Assembly (NCBI RefSeq): GCF_000024365.1
Contig: NC_013235.1
Coordinates: 1,240,001-1,304,000 of the forward strand
Direction of reading: 5' to 3'
Source of the DNA: Nakamurella multipartita DSM 44233
GTDB lineage: Bacteria > Actinomycetota > Actinomycetes > Mycobacteriales > Nakamurellaceae
Length of the DNA: 64,000 bases
In this document: piece by piece, positions 48,049 to 58,487 of the stretch
Layout of the letters: every line of letters begins with the position of its first letter
How positions within the stretch are numbered: position 1 is the stretch's first letter
Notes under the pieces: model-generated
What the model saw: the letters and a program-made list of their open reading frames with translations, nothing else
Told to the model about the DNA's origin: nothing
The model's database searches: none
Program-made: the position numbers and the translations under genes

Positions 48049-49131
48049 ATGCTGATCTCCCAGCGCCCCAGCTTGACCGAGGAGCCGGTGGCCGACAACC
48101 GGTCCCGCTTCATCATCGAGCCGCTCGAGCCCGGATTCGGGTACACCCTGGGCAACTCCCTGCGGCGCACCCTGCTGTCCTCCATCCCCGGCGCGAGCGT
48201 CACCAGCATCCGCGTCGACGGCGTGCTGCACGAGTTCACCACCGTGCCCGGCGTCAAGGAGGACATCACCGAGCTGATCCTGAACCTCAAGGAACTGGTC
48301 GTCTCCTCCGAGGACGACGAGCCGGTCACCATGTACCTGCGCAAGCAGGGCCCCGGCGACGTCACCGCCGCCGACATCGCCCCGCCCGCCGGCGTGACCG
48401 TGCATAACTCGGATCTGAAGCTGGCCACCCTGACCAAGAAGGGCAAGCTGGAGATCGAGCTGGTCGTCGAGCGTGGCCGCGGCTACGTCCCGGCCTCGCC
48501 GAACAAGGTCGTCGGCGCCGAGATCGGCCGCATCCCGGTCGACTCGATCTACTCGCCGGTGCTGAAGGTCACCTACCGGGTCGAGGCCACCCGCGTCGAG
48601 CAGCGCACCGACTTCGACAAGCTGGTGCTGGACGTCGAGACCAAGCCGTCGATCACCCCGCGGGACGCGCTGGCCTCGGCCGGCACCACCCTGGTGGAGC
48701 TGTTCGGGCTGGCCCGCGAGCTCAACGTCGACGCGGAAGGCATCGAGATCGGGCCGTCGCCCGCCGAGGCCGACCACATCGCCGCGTTCGGGCTGCCGAT
48801 CGAGGAGATGGACCTGACCGTCCGCTCCTACAACTGCCTCAAGCGCGAGGGCATCCACACCGTCGGCGAACTGGTCTCCCGGACCGAGGCCGACCTGCTG
48901 GACATCCGCAACTTCGGGCAGAAGTCGATCGACGAGGTCAAGATCAAGCTCGCCGGCATGGGCCTGGCCCTGAAGGACTCGCCGGCCGGGTTCGATCCCG
49001 CCGCCGCCGCGCTGTCCTACGGCGACACCGACTGGAACGACGACACCGACGACAGCGGCTACGGCTCGCTGGCCGGCCTCGGTGGCACGCCCCAGGACGA
49101 CACCGACTACGCCGAGACCGAGCAGATCTGA
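48049..49131 (+). CDS. rpoA: DNA-directed RNA polymerase subunit alpha
   Basis: The alpha subunit (360 residues) has an N-terminal assembly domain with [14 protein letters not shown] and a C-terminal DNA-contacting domain with [17 protein letters not shown] and [19 protein letters not shown]. The C-terminus adds about 40 acidic residues. ATG 48049 is chosen because GAAAGGA lies 8 nt upstream; an upstream in-frame ATG adds 11 unlikely residues. Confidence 0.98.
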   Translation: MLISQRPSLTEEPVADNRSRFIIEPLEPGFGYTLGNSLRRTLLSSIPGASVTSIRVDGVLHEFTTVPGVKEDITELILNLKELVVSSEDDEPVTMYLRKQGPGDVTAADIAPPAGVTVHNSDLKLATLTKKGKLEIELVVERGRGYVPASPNKVVGAEIGRIPVDSIYSPVLKVTYRVEATRVEQRTDFDKLVLDVETKPSITPRDALASAGTTLVELFGLARELNVDAEGIEIGPSPAEADHIAAFGLPIEEMDLTVRSYNCLKREGIHTVGELVSRTEADLLDIRNFGQKSIDEVKIKLAGMGLALKDSPAGFDPAAAALSYGDTDWNDDTDDSGYGSLAGLGGTPQDDTDYAETEQI

Positions 49132-49299
49132 CCCATCCATCGCACCCGCGATGCGGTCCACCCGGACATCCGGGTGGGCGGGACCCGATCAGGGTCCTGA
49201 ACACGAAGGAAACCGTCGGCGCCCCGGGGTTCGCCCCGGGGTGGCCGCCTCACCCGCGGTGCACACCCCACGCGCGGACCACGAAAGAAGGACAACGCG

Positions 49300-49959
49300 A
49301 TGCCCACGCCCCCCAAGGGTCCCCGTCTCGGCGGATCGCCGGCCCACGAGCGGCTGATCCTGGCCAACCTGGCCACCCAGCTGTTCGAGCACGGCAAGAT
49401 CACCACCACCGAGGCCAAGGCCAAGCGGTTGCGCCCGTACGCCGAGAAGCTGCTCACCAAGGCCAAGGTCGGCACCCTGCACGCCCGGCGTGAGGTCATG
49501 AAGGTCGTCCGCGACAAGGACGTGGTGCACAAGCTGTTCGCCGAGATCGGCCCGTCCTTCGAGACCCGCACCGGTGGCTACACCCGGATCATCAAGACCG
49601 CCCCGCGCAAGGGCGACAACGCCCCCATGGCGATCATCGAGCTGGTCGGCGAGGAGACCGTGTCCGCGGCCGCCTCCCGGGTGATCCGTTCGTCGGCCAA
49701 CCGCGGTGACCGCGCCGCTCGGGTCGCCGCGTCCGCCGCCGCCGGTGGCGCGGCCGCCGCCGAGGACGCTCCGGACCGCGAAAGTGCGTCGGACCAGGTC
49801 GTCGACGCGGCCACCGAGGCGCCGGCCGAAGGCGCCGAGGTGACCGAGGCGGCTCAGACCGCCGAGGATGCCGGCGACCGCGAGAGCGGTTCGGTCCAGG
49901 CCGTCGAGGCGGCCGACGAGGCCCCGGCCGAGGGCGCCGACGACGAGACGGCCAAGTAG
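49300..49959 (+). CDS. rplQ: 50S ribosomal protein L17 with long duplicated C-terminal tail
   Basis: L17 (219 residues) has the conserved core to about residue 120 ([21 protein letters not shown] and the [24 protein letters not shown] helix). About 90 further Ala/Glu-rich residues follow, with a 34-residue block repeated nearly in tandem (starting 49759 and 49861). Actinobacterial L17 is often extended, but this repeat is notable. ATG after GAAAGAAGGACAACGCG. Confidence 0.96.
   Translation: MPTPPKGPRLGGSPAHERLILANLATQLFEHGKITTTEAKAKRLRPYAEKLLTKAKVGTLHARREVMKVVRDKDVVHKLFAEIGPSFETRTGGYTRIIKTAPRKGDNAPMAIIELVGEETVSAAASRVIRSSANRGDRAARVAASAAAGGAAAAEDAPDRESASDQVVDAATEAPAEGAEVTEAAQTAEDAGDRESGSVQAVEAADEAPAEGADDETAK
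49759..49959 (+). repeat. 102-bp in-frame duplication in rplQ
   Basis: The blocks beginning [20 protein letters not shown] (49759) and [20 protein letters not shown] (49861) are related, with EAPAEGA in both. The 102-bp period is in frame; the second unit is cut short by the stop. Confidence 0.8.
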
Positions 49960-50056
49960 TACCTCGCCTCGCACGCCCGCGGACGACCCCGTGACGCACC
50001 GGCCCGACCGGCTGCGGCACGGGGTCGTTCCCGTTCCCGAGAAGAATCCGGAGCCG

Positions 50057-50908
50057 ATGCCCGAGCGTCGCCTGCGCCTGGACATCAGCTACGACGGCAC
50101 CGATTTCGCCGGCTGGGCGATCCAGCCCGGGCTGCGCACGGTGGCCGGCGAGCTGACCAGCGCCCTGACCACCATCGTGCGCACCCCGGTCCGGCTGGTC
50201 GTGGCCGGCCGCACCGACGCCGGCGTGCACGCGGCCGGCCAGGTGGCCCACGTCGACCTGCCCCAGGCGGCCCTGCTGACCGTCATCCCCCGGGACCGGG
50301 CCGATCACCCCGACCCCGAGCGGGCCGGCCGCCTGGGCCTGCTGCGCCGGCTCGGCGGGCTGCTGCCGCCGGACGTGCGGGTGCGGGCCGTGCTAGCCGC
50401 GCCGGAGGGCTTCGACGCCCGGTTCTCCGCGCTGCGCCGCCGCTACCGCTACCGGATCGGCACCGCCGAATGGGGTGTCGAGCCGGCGGACCGCCGGTTC
50501 GTCTACGCCCGCCGGCGCACGCTCGACGTCGAGGCGATGACCTTGGCCGCCCAGGCGCTGGTCGGCCTGCACGACTTCCACGCCTTCTGCCGCCCTCGGG
50601 AGGGGGCGACCACCATCCGTGACCTGCAGAAGCTGACCGTGACCCGGGCCGGTGACGAGGTGCGGATCGACGTCGTCGCCGACGCGTTCTGCCACTCGAT
50701 GGTCCGGGCCCTGGTCGGCTCGCTGCTGGCCGTGGGCGAGCTGCGAATGCCCACCGCCCGGCCGGCCGAGTTGCTGGCCGCCGGCGAGCGGACCTCGGCG
50801 TTCGCCGTGGCGCCGGCGCACGGCCTGAGCCTGGTCGGGGTGGACTATCCGCCCCCCGCCGAACTGGCCCGCCGGGCCCACGACACCCGGGCCGTGCGCT
50901 CGCTCTGA
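50057..50908 (+). CDS. truA: tRNA pseudouridine(38-40) synthase
   Basis: TruA (283 residues) makes pseudouridine in the anticodon arm. The catalytic D54 lies in GRTDAGVHAAGQ; the SALRRRYRYRI and FCHSMVRALVGSLLAVG motifs are present. ATG 50057 follows GGAGCCG; a longer open frame back into rplQ is rejected. Confidence 0.95.
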   Translation: MPERRLRLDISYDGTDFAGWAIQPGLRTVAGELTSALTTIVRTPVRLVVAGRTDAGVHAAGQVAHVDLPQAALLTVIPRDRADHPDPERAGRLGLLRRLGGLLPPDVRVRAVLAAPEGFDARFSALRRRYRYRIGTAEWGVEPADRRFVYARRRTLDVEAMTLAAQALVGLHDFHAFCRPREGATTIRDLQKLTVTRAGDEVRIDVVADAFCHSMVRALVGSLLAVGELRMPTARPAELLAAGERTSAFAVAPAHGLSLVGVDYPPPAELARRAHDTRAVRSL

Positions 50909-51011
50909 GCGCCCGCGAATCGACGGCGCCGGCGATCCTGCCCGGCTGGGGCGATGCCAATCGCCCCCGCGGCGCTCTACGGTGCCCCCGAGTGCGCGAA
51001 ATGGGGTCGAC

Positions 51012-52889
51012 GTGACTGAAGAACCCGAGCTGCCCGGACCCGCGTGGACCCCGGCCGGGGGACCCGCCGGGGCCGCCCCGGACCGGCCGATCGACCATGA
51101 TCTGGCCTTCGCCGACGAGGTGGTGGATCCGACTCCGCGGCCCGCGCCGGCGCCGATCCCGGTCCGGCTGCGCCGTTCGGTGACCGGGTGGCTGGCCTCG
51201 GTGCGGCCGCGACCGCGGGACCTGCGCGCGGACGCCATCGCCGGCGTCTCCAACGCCATCGCCTCGGTGCCCGACGGCATGGCCATGGCCCTGCTGGTCG
51301 GGGTGAACCCGGCCTTCGGCCTCTACTCCTCCTTCGCCGGCAAGATTGGCGGCGGGCTGTTCAGCAGCACCTCGCTGATGGTGGTGACGGCCGCGGCGCT
51401 GGCCGCCGGCTCGGTGCTCGAGGACGTCGCCCCCGACGAGCGGGCCGGCGCGGTGATCGCGCTGACCCTGTTCGTAGGCATCCTGCTGATCGCGGTCGGC
51501 CTGCTGCGGCTGGGCCGCTACATCCGGTTCGTCTCAAGGTCGGTGATGGTCGGGTTCCTCACCGGGATCGCGGTCAACATCATCTTCGGCCAGCTGCCGG
51601 GTCTGGTCGGGGTGGAGCCCGACCCCGGGGTGGCCGTGCAGAAGGCGTACTACGTGGCGGCCAACCTGCACGAGATCACCGTCGCCTCGGCCCTGGTCGG
51701 GGTGGGCGCGCTGGCCGCGATGATGCTGCTCGGACGCACCCCGCTGCGGCTGTTCGGCACCCTGATCGCGGTGGTGGTGACCACCGCGGTGGTGGCCCTG
51801 GCCGGCCTGGACGACGTGCGGACCGTGCTGGACATCGGGGCGATCCCCACCGGGTTCCCGCCCATCACCCTGCCGCCCTGGCCCACCCTGCTCAACGTGG
51901 ACCTGATGGCCGGGGCGGCCGCGATCGCCGCGATCATCCTGGTGCAGGGGGCCGGGGTGGCCGAGTCCGCGCCCAACCCGGACGGCTCGCCCTCGTCGAC
52001 CAACCGCGACTTCATCGGCCAGGGCGCCGGCAACCTGGTCGCCGGCCTGTTCCACGGCATCCCGGTCGGCGGGTCGGTGAGCACCACGGCGATCAACATG
52101 GCCGCCGGGGCCCGCAGCCGGTGGTCGGCCGTCTTCGGCGGGCTGTGGATGCTGGTGATCCTGGTCGCGCTGGCCCGGTGGGTGGAGATGGTGCCGCTGC
52201 CCACGCTGTCCGCGGTGCTGATCTTCGCCGCGTTGATGACGATCAAACCGGCGGTGATCGCGGTCGTCTGGAAGACCAGCACCACCGGCAAGATCGCGAT
52301 GACGGTGACGTTCGTGTCCACCCTGGCGCTGCCGATCGCGGCCGCGGTCGCGGTCGGCGTGATCTGCTCGCTGGTGCTGCAGCTGAACAAGGAACAACGC
52401 GACTTCCACCTGGTGCGCCTGGTGCCGGTGCAGGGGCAGTTCGTGGAGCGGGCCGCCCCCACGGTGCTGCCGGACGCGCAACCGGTCGTCCTGGACGTCT
52501 ACGGCAGCCTGCTCTACGCGGGGGCCAAGACCCTCGGGGCGCGGCTGCCCAAGCCGTACGGGTCGAGCCGGCCGGTGGTGATCCTGCGGTTGCGCGGGCG
52601 GGGCTCGTTGGGCTCGACGTTCTTCGGCGTCGTCGCCGGCTACGCCGACGAGCTGGCCGCCGCCGGCGGCCGGCTCTACCTGTCCGGGCTCGACCCGGCG
52701 ATGGTGGACCGGTTCGAACGCAGCCAGCAGGCCGAGGTGCGTCGCAAGATCGCCGTCTTCCCGGCCACCGAGGTGCTCGGCCGGTCCACGCTGGCCGCGC
52801 TGCAGGACGCGCAGCAGTGGCTGGCCCAGCCGCCCGATTCGCCCCCCGATTCGCCGGCCGATTCGCCGCCCGGTCCGCAGGACGGCTGA
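51012..52889 (+). CDS. SulP-family anion transporter with STAS domain
   Basis: This 625-residue SLC26/SulP transporter has about 12-14 helices over residues 75-470 (ADAIAGVSNAIASVPDGMAMALLVGVNP and GIPVGGSVSTTAINMAAGARS). A C-terminal STAS domain follows (about residues 490-590, PVVLDVYGSLLYAGAKTL). Substrate could be sulfate, bicarbonate or a dicarboxylate. GTG 51012 is the likely start. It is inserted between truA and rplM, where few actinobacteria have such a gene. Confidence 0.88.
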   Translation: MTEEPELPGPAWTPAGGPAGAAPDRPIDHDLAFADEVVDPTPRPAPAPIPVRLRRSVTGWLASVRPRPRDLRADAIAGVSNAIASVPDGMAMALLVGVNPAFGLYSSFAGKIGGGLFSSTSLMVVTAAALAAGSVLEDVAPDERAGAVIALTLFVGILLIAVGLLRLGRYIRFVSRSVMVGFLTGIAVNIIFGQLPGLVGVEPDPGVAVQKAYYVAANLHEITVASALVGVGALAAMMLLGRTPLRLFGTLIAVVVTTAVVALAGLDDVRTVLDIGAIPTGFPPITLPPWPTLLNVDLMAGAAAIAAIILVQGAGVAESAPNPDGSPSSTNRDFIGQGAGNLVAGLFHGIPVGGSVSTTAINMAAGARSRWSAVFGGLWMLVILVALARWVEMVPLPTLSAVLIFAALMTIKPAVIAVVWKTSTTGKIAMTVTFVSTLALPIAAAVAVGVICSLVLQLNKEQRDFHLVRLVPVQGQFVERAAPTVLPDAQPVVLDVYGSLLYAGAKTLGARLPKPYGSSRPVVILRLRGRGSLGSTFFGVVAGYADELAAAGGRLYLSGLDPAMVDRFERSQQAEVRRKIAVFPATEVLGRSTLAALQDAQQWLAQPPDSPPDSPADSPPGPQDG

Positions 52890-52937
52890 AGGCAGGTACG
52901 GTCGGCGGGGCAGTCCCTAGCACCCCGATCGGCGATT

Positions 52938-52967
52938 TTGACCTTGACCGCGCCGGGGGAGTACTCT
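52938..52967 (+). promoter_or_regulatory. Promoter of rplM-rpsI
   Basis: TTGACC at 52938-52943 and TACTCT at 52962-52967 are spaced by 18 nt. The -35 element is nearly consensus. It is about 190 bp upstream of rplM. Confidence 0.65.
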
Positions 52968-53153
52968 GGACAGCCGTGTGCCGCGCGGCTGCGTGTGGCG
53001 GTGATCGCGTGTGCGCGTCGCTGCCGGACTCGTCAGCCCGGAGCTGGAACTTCTCGGTGGAACCCGGGTGGATCGAGCTCATGCCGACGGCATCGACAAG
53101 GGGGCAGCCGCCCCTGGACCTGAGCAACTGGACGACAACGAAGAGGCATCACC

Positions 53154-53597
53154 GTGCGCACGTACAGCCCCAAGCCTGGCGATGTGACCCACGACTGGCA
53201 CGTCATCGACGCGACCGACGTCGTGCTGGGCCGCCTGGCCAGCCAGGCCGCACAGCTGCTGCGTGGCAAGCACAAGCCGATCTACGCCCCGCACGCCGAC
53301 ACCGGCGATTTCGTGGTGATCATCAACGCGTCGAAGGTCGCGGTCAGCGGCAACAAGCGTGACGCCAAGCTGCTGTACCGGCACTCCGGCTACCCGGGCG
53401 GGCTGCGCAGCCAGACCGTTGGGCAGCTGCTGGACACCCGGCCGGAGCGGCTGGTGGAGAAGGCGATCGTGGGCATGCTCCCGCACAACACCCTGGGCCG
53501 CTCCCTGGCCCGCAAGCTGAAGGTCTACCCCGGCGCGGAGCACCCGCACGCCGCGCAGAAGCCGCAGCCGTACGAGATCACCCAGGTCGCCCAGTAA
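53154..53597 (+). CDS. rplM: 50S ribosomal protein L13
   Basis: L13 (147 residues) is an early 23S binder. [25 protein letters not shown] and [14 protein letters not shown] are diagnostic. GTG after CGAAGAGGCATCACC. Confidence 0.98.
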   Translation: MRTYSPKPGDVTHDWHVIDATDVVLGRLASQAAQLLRGKHKPIYAPHADTGDFVVIINASKVAVSGNKRDAKLLYRHSGYPGGLRSQTVGQLLDTRPERLVEKAIVGMLPHNTLGRSLARKLKVYPGAEHPHAAQKPQPYEITQVAQ

Positions 53598-53664
53598 CCA
53601 GTCGCCGCCCCCGCCAGCCGGCGTCGGCCCAGGTCCTACCCCAGAACAGCGAGAGAGTCTGCAC

Positions 53665-54189
53665 GTGAGCGAGAACCCCGAAACCGTCGTCGAGGAATTC
53701 GACTACGAACTGCCCGACGAGGTCGTCATCGAGATCGACGAGACCCTCGAAGACACGGCGGACGCTCCGGCCGCGGCCCCGGCCGTGGTCGCCGTGCCGA
53801 TGGATCGTCCGGTGCAGACCGTCGGCCGCCGCAAGGAGGCCATCGTCCGCATCCGCCTGCTCCCAGGCACCGGCGAGTTCACCCTCAACGGCCGTCCGCT
53901 GGACAGCTACTTCCCGAACAAGGTGCACCAGCAGCTGATCAAGGAGCCGCTGGTCACCGTCGAGAAGGCGGAGATCTACGACGTCATCGCCCGCCTGCAC
54001 GGTGGCGGCGTCACCGGCCAGGCCGGCGCGCTGCGCCTGGCCATCGCCCGCGCCCTGATCGAGGTGGACGAGACCGACCGCCCGGCGCTGAAGAAGGCCG
54101 GCTTCCTGACCCGGGACGCCCGGGCCACCGAGCGCAAGAAGTACGGCCTGAAGAAGGCCCGCAAGGCTCCCCAGTACTCGAAGCGCTGA
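53665..54189 (+). CDS. rpsI: 30S ribosomal protein S9 with acidic N-terminal extension
   Basis: S9 (174 residues) contacts the P-site tRNA with its C-terminal KAPQYSKR tail. The core begins [18 protein letters not shown]; about 50 acidic residues precede it, longer than the 130-residue norm. GTG after GAGAGAGTCTGCAC. Confidence 0.97.
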   Translation: MSENPETVVEEFDYELPDEVVIEIDETLEDTADAPAAAPAVVAVPMDRPVQTVGRRKEAIVRIRLLPGTGEFTLNGRPLDSYFPNKVHQQLIKEPLVTVEKAEIYDVIARLHGGGVTGQAGALRLAIARALIEVDETDRPALKKAGFLTRDARATERKKYGLKKARKAPQYSKR

Positions 54190-54193
54190 TTTC

Positions 54194-55585
54194 GTGGGGC
54201 GGCTGTTCGGCACCGATGGTGTCCGTGGGCTGGCCAACGCCGACCTGACGCCCGAGTTGGCGTTGCGTCTGGCCACGGCTGCCGCCCAAGAACTCGGCAG
54301 TTCCGCGGGGACGGCGTCCGACACCGGTCCGTTCCGGTCGGCGGCGCCGCGGCGGGACCGGTCGCAGAGCCCGGTCCGCCCGCTGGCCGTGGTCGGCCGC
54401 GACCCCCGGGCCAGCGGCGAGATGCTGGAGGCGGCGGTGGCCGCCGGCCTGGCCTCGGCCGGCGCCGACGTGGTCCTGCTGGGCGTCCTGCCGACGCCCG
54501 CGGTCGCCTTCCTCACCGCCGACCTGGACGCCGACATGGGCGTGGTCATCTCCGCCTCGCACAACGCGATGCCCGACAACGGCATCAAGATCTTCGCCGC
54601 CGGTGGCCGCAAGCTCGAGGACTCCGTCGAGGACTCCATCGAGCGCCGGATGGACGCCCTCGCGCCGCTGCCCACCGGTGAGGGCGTGGGCCGGATCACC
54701 CTGGCCCCCGACGCCGGCCGTCGTTATCTCGATCACCTGCTGGTCGCCACTCCGAACCCGCTGCGCGGTCTGCGGGTCGTCGTCGACTGCGCCCACGGCG
54801 CCGCCTCCCAGTTCGCCCCCGAGGTCTACCGCCGGGCGGGTGCCGAGGTCATCGTCATCGGTGGCAGCCCGGACGGGCTGAACATCAACGCCGGGGTGGG
54901 TTCGACCTACCTGTCCGGCCTGCGCGATGCCGTCATCGCCGAAGGTGCCGACATGGGCATCGCCCACGACGGCGACGCCGACCGTTGCCTGGCCGTGGCC
55001 GCCGACGGGACCGTCGTCGACGGGGACGTCATCCTGGCCCTGCTGGCCATCGCGCTGCGCGACCGCGGCCGGCTGGCCGGCGACACCGTCGTGGCCACCG
55101 TGATGGCCAACATCGGTTTCCACCGGGCGATGAACCAGGCCGGGATCACCGTGCGCACCACCGCGGTGGGGGACCGGTACGTCCTGGAGGACATGAACGC
55201 CGGCGGCTTCTCACTGGGCGGCGAGCAGTCCGGACACCTCATCCTGGCCGAGCACGCCACCACCGGCGACGGGCTGCTGACCGCCCTGCACCTGATGGCC
55301 ATGGTCGCCGAGACCGGCCGCCCCCTGGCCGAACTGGCCTCGGTCGTCGTCCGCTACCCGCAGGTGCTGATCAACGTCCGGGTCTCGGACAAGGTGGCCG
55401 TGGCCGCGTCCGAAGAGGTCCAGAGCATCGTCGCGCAAGTGACCGCCGAACTCGGTGACGAGGGCCGGTTGCTGCTGCGCCCGTCCGGCACCGAGCCGCT
55501 GGTCCGTGTGATGGTCGAGGCCGGCACCGACGAGATCGCTCAAGCCGCCGCGGAGCGCGTGGCCAAGGTCGTCGCCGCCGTCTGA
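54194..55585 (+). CDS. glmM: Phosphoglucosamine mutase
   Basis: GlmM (463 residues) converts glucosamine-6-phosphate to glucosamine-1-phosphate for peptidoglycan precursor synthesis. The catalytic S122 is in [17 protein letters not shown], magnesium is bound by DGDADRC (about D258-D262), and the sugar and phosphate loops are GGEQSGHLI and [11 protein letters not shown]. An insertion of roughly 20 residues (about 38-60) makes it longer than the 445-residue norm. GTG 54194 is 4 bp after rpsI. Confidence 0.95.
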   Translation: MGRLFGTDGVRGLANADLTPELALRLATAAAQELGSSAGTASDTGPFRSAAPRRDRSQSPVRPLAVVGRDPRASGEMLEAAVAAGLASAGADVVLLGVLPTPAVAFLTADLDADMGVVISASHNAMPDNGIKIFAAGGRKLEDSVEDSIERRMDALAPLPTGEGVGRITLAPDAGRRYLDHLLVATPNPLRGLRVVVDCAHGAASQFAPEVYRRAGAEVIVIGGSPDGLNINAGVGSTYLSGLRDAVIAEGADMGIAHDGDADRCLAVAADGTVVDGDVILALLAIALRDRGRLAGDTVVATVMANIGFHRAMNQAGITVRTTAVGDRYVLEDMNAGGFSLGGEQSGHLILAEHATTGDGLLTALHLMAMVAETGRPLAELASVVVRYPQVLINVRVSDKVAVAASEEVQSIVAQVTAELGDEGRLLLRPSGTEPLVRVMVEAGTDEIAQAAAERVAKVVAAV

Positions 55586-55627
55586 CCTGACCGTCTGACC
55601 TGGCCGCCTCGCCGCGCGGCGGGCCGG

Positions 55628-55692
55628 TTCGCTGATCTTTCCCGCGTCGCCCTGGCCCGGGTGTCCGCTTCGGCGCGGCTTTGATCAGCGAA
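55628..55692. terminator. Inverted repeat between convergent genes
   Basis: TTCGCTGATC at 55628-55637 and GATCAGCGAA at 55683-55692 are perfect inverted copies separated by 45 bp. They lie between glmM (rightward) and the hydrolase (leftward) and may be a terminator or a protein-binding palindrome. Confidence 0.4.
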
Positions 55693-55712
55693 GCGCCCTG
55701 ACCCGGTTCCGG

Positions 55713-56573
55713 TCAGAGCATCGCGGCGGTGACGAGATCGCCGGCGTCCACCGGCGGGGTCAGATCCGGGTCGTTGGGATCGAGCAACGTGGTGCCCGAA
55801 ACCTTGCTCTCCATCTGATCGGCCAGCTGCGGTGCATCGGTCAGGTGCCGGATGAAGAACGCCGACGCCAGGATCCGGGTCGCGTGCTGGACCTTCTTGT
55901 CCGAGTCGGCGCCCAGGATGTTGTTGACGAAGCTCGACCCCTCGGCCAGGCCCAGGTGTCCGGACCCCTTGACCCGCCGCAGCTGCGTCGGACCACCCCA
56001 GGACTGCGCGATCCGTGCGCCGTCGGACTCGGCCCAATCGTCCTGCGCACCGATCAGGTGCAGGCTGGGTGCGTCGACCCGACCGGCCGCCTCGACCGCG
56101 GACGGCCTGGTCTCCGCGGCGGTGACGGTGACGACCGCCCGGATCTGCGGGTCCTTGGCCGCGGCCAGCACCGCCGCGCCGCCGCCGGTCGAGTGCCCCA
56201 GGACCCCGAGCCGGCGCAGATCGCCGCGCACCCGGCCGCCGCCGAGCTCGCCGTAGGCGACCATCCGCAGCGCCCGGGACAGGTCCAGGGCCAGGCCCTG
56301 GTGCGAGGAGAACAGGCTCCGGTGGGTGTTCGGAGCGACGACGATGATGCCCCAGGAGGCCAGGTAACGCATGGTGTCGGCGTACTTGTCGGCCGACTGC
56401 AACCAGCCGTGGCCCAACGCCACGATGGGCAGCCGGCGGCCGGAGGACGGGGTGAACACCAGGCCGGGCAGCCCGGCCGGGGCCAGATCGCCGACGGCCA
56501 CCCGATGTGGGCCCTTGTAGGTGAAGTATTCGAAGGTGGGCCGGTTGATGCTCGGCGGCGCCTGCTTGGCCAT
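55713..56573 (-). CDS. Alpha/beta hydrolase, chlorophyllase/polyester-hydrolase-like
   Basis: This 286-residue serine hydrolase has the nucleophile S128 in GHSTGG, acid D178 or D179 (GAQDDW) and base H206 (GSGHLG). ALGHGWLQSADKY supplies the oxyanion loop. No signal peptide is seen, so it is likely cytoplasmic. ATG 56573 follows GGAGGATTCGA; a frame extending further upstream lacks support. Substrate unknown. Confidence 0.85.
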   Translation of the reverse strand: MAKQAPPSINRPTFEYFTYKGPHRVAVGDLAPAGLPGLVFTPSSGRRLPIVALGHGWLQSADKYADTMRYLASWGIIVVAPNTHRSLFSSHQGLALDLSRALRMVAYGELGGGRVRGDLRRLGVLGHSTGGGAAVLAAAKDPQIRAVVTVTAAETRPSAVEAAGRVDAPSLHLIGAQDDWAESDGARIAQSWGGPTQLRRVKGSGHLGLAEGSSFVNNILGADSDKKVQHATRILASAFFIRHLTDAPQLADQMESKVSGTTLLDPNDPDLTPPVDAGDLVTAAML

Positions 56574-56694
56574 TCGAATCCTCCGTGCCCGGCGTTCCAA
56601 CGGTGACCGGAACGGGGCCCCGGTCGCCCTCGTACAGTAGCCGGTGCGGCGCCGGCGGCTGGATCGGCGGCCGGCCACGACCAGGGGAGCACCC

Positions 56695-58347
56695 GTGCCC
56701 GACGACTTCGCAACGAATCTGCGGCGGCTGATCCGGGCCCGGTTCCCGCTGCTGTCCATCCAGACCGCGGAGGAGTCGCGGGTGCTGGCCGAGATCGCCG
56801 CCGTCGTCGGCAACCGCACCCAGATCGCGCCGGCCCGCCAGGTGTACACGTGGTCGACGGCCAACGGCTTCGCCGCCCTGGGCCAGCCCGGCAACGCCGA
56901 GACCCGGACCCCGCACGCCGCGCTCACCGCGGCCGCCGCGCTGACCATGCCCAGCGTGGTGATCCTGCTGGATCTGCACCCGTGGATGGGCTCGTCCTCG
57001 ACGCCGGCCGACACCCAGCTGGTGCGGCAGATCAAGGACACCGTCCGGTTCTACAAGGACGGTCCGGTGCCGCGGACGCTGATCATGATCTCGCCGACCC
57101 CGCGGATCCCGCCGGACCTGGAATCGCTGGTCACCCTGCTGGAGTTCCCGCTGCCCACCGAGGCGCAGATCCGCTCCACCCTGGACGGGATGATCAGCCG
57201 CAACACGGCCGCCGGCGCGCTGACCCTGGCTCTGGGCCCGGACGGCGCCGAGCGGCTGGCCAAGGCGGCCCTGGGGCTGACCGCGTTCGAGGCCGAGAAC
57301 GCCTTCGCCCGGGCCATGGTCGACGACGGCCGGCTCACCGACGACGACATCGTGCTGGTGCAGGAGGAGAAACGGCAGATCGTCGCCAAGTCCGGGGTGC
57401 TGGAGGTCGTGCGGTCCTCGATCGGCCTGGACGACATCGGCGGCCTGGAGAACCTCAAGACCTGGTTGCGCAAGCGCAACGGCGCCTGGCTGGACGAGGC
57501 CGCCGCCTACGGTCTGCCGGCGCCCAAGGGTGTGCTGGTCACCGGAGTGCCCGGCTGCGGCAAATCGATGACGGCCAAGGCGATGGCGTCGGCCTGGTCA
57601 CTGCCGCTGGTCCGGCTGGACATCGGCCGCGTCTTCGGTGGCCTGGTCGGTGCGTCCGAGCAGAACATGCGCACCGCACTGCGCACCGCGGAGGCGATCG
57701 CGCCGTGCGTGCTGTGGATCGACGAGATCGAGAAGGGCTTTGCCTCCGGTGCCTCCGGTCAGGGCGACAGCGGCACCTCGGCCCGGGTGTTCGGCACCTT
57801 CCTGTCCTGGATGCAGGAGAAGACGGCGGCGGTGTTCGTCATTGCCACCGCCAACCAGATCGGGCTGCTGCCGCCGGAGATGATGCGCAAGGGCCGCTTC
57901 GACGAGATCTTTTTCATCGACCTGCCGACCGACGCCGAGCGCAAGGTCATCTTCGGCCTGCACCTGAAGGCCCGGCTCAAGGCCGGCCCGGCGCTGGGTG
58001 CGCTGGCCGTCGACGACGCGCTGCTGGACGAGCTGGTCGCTCTGACCGAGGGCTTCTCCGGCGCCGAGATCGAGCAGGTGGTGATCTCCGCCTGCTTCGA
58101 CGCGTTCAACGAACGGCGCGCGCTGACCCGGGACGACCTGCGGCACGAGATCGGCAACACCGTCCCGCTGTCGGTCACCCAGTCCGAGCAGATCGACGCC
58201 CTGCGCGCGTGGGCCGACATCCGCGCCGTGGCCGCCTCCGCCCCGCAGGACCGCGCCGGTTACGCCACCCCCGAACCCGCCCCCTCGTTCCTCGGGGTGC
58301 CCCCGGAGTCCGTGCTGGCCCGCGGCGGGCGGCCGGTCGAGGCCTGA
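56695..58347 (+). CDS. Ycf46-like AAA ATPase
   Basis: This 550-residue protein has the layout of Ycf46/slr0374 AAA proteins: an N-terminal region (FPLLSIQTAEESRVLAEI) and an AAA domain with Walker A GVPGCGKSMTAKAM (about residues 284-297), Walker B CVLWIDEIEKGF (about 340), and a sensor-1 TAN and GRFDEIFFIDLP arginine finger. The role in actinobacteria is not known; the cyanobacterial relative affects carbon response. GTG 56695 follows AGGGGAGCACCC; the codons upstream are poor. Confidence 0.85.
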   Translation: MPDDFATNLRRLIRARFPLLSIQTAEESRVLAEIAAVVGNRTQIAPARQVYTWSTANGFAALGQPGNAETRTPHAALTAAAALTMPSVVILLDLHPWMGSSSTPADTQLVRQIKDTVRFYKDGPVPRTLIMISPTPRIPPDLESLVTLLEFPLPTEAQIRSTLDGMISRNTAAGALTLALGPDGAERLAKAALGLTAFEAENAFARAMVDDGRLTDDDIVLVQEEKRQIVAKSGVLEVVRSSIGLDDIGGLENLKTWLRKRNGAWLDEAAAYGLPAPKGVLVTGVPGCGKSMTAKAMASAWSLPLVRLDIGRVFGGLVGASEQNMRTALRTAEAIAPCVLWIDEIEKGFASGASGQGDSGTSARVFGTFLSWMQEKTAAVFVIATANQIGLLPPEMMRKGRFDEIFFIDLPTDAERKVIFGLHLKARLKAGPALGALAVDDALLDELVALTEGFSGAEIEQVVISACFDAFNERRALTRDDLRHEIGNTVPLSVTQSEQIDALRAWADIRAVAASAPQDRAGYATPEPAPSFLGVPPESVLARGGRPVEA

Positions 58348-58393
58348 GCGGGCTCCAGCTCGACTCGGCGGTGGCGGCTCTTGCTGACCTCGG

Positions 58394-58487
58394 CTTTACT
58401 CCGCCACGGTGCTCTTTACTCCGCGACGGTGGTCTCTCCTCCGCGACAGTGTTCGGTACTCCACGTCGACGTGGAGTGAAGAACCCC
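58394..58487. repeat. 20-bp tandem repeat ending in a GTCGAC repeat element
   Basis: Four 20-bp units start at 58394, 58414, 58434 and 58454 (CTTTACTCCGCGACGGTGGT type). The last merges into a perfect 20-bp palindrome ACTCCACGTCGACGTGGAGT at 58458-58477, followed by GAAGAACCCC. In reverse orientation this matches the GGGGTTCT..ACTCC..GTCGAC..GGAGT element found elsewhere. Confidence 0.7.

Noticed and set aside
49868-50056. Upstream extension of truA into rplQ
   Set aside because: No TruA similarity; ATG 50057 has its own GGAGCC site.
50283-51098. Minus-strand frame over truA and the SulP start
   Set aside because: Low-complexity Arg/Pro/Gly shadow without ribosome site.
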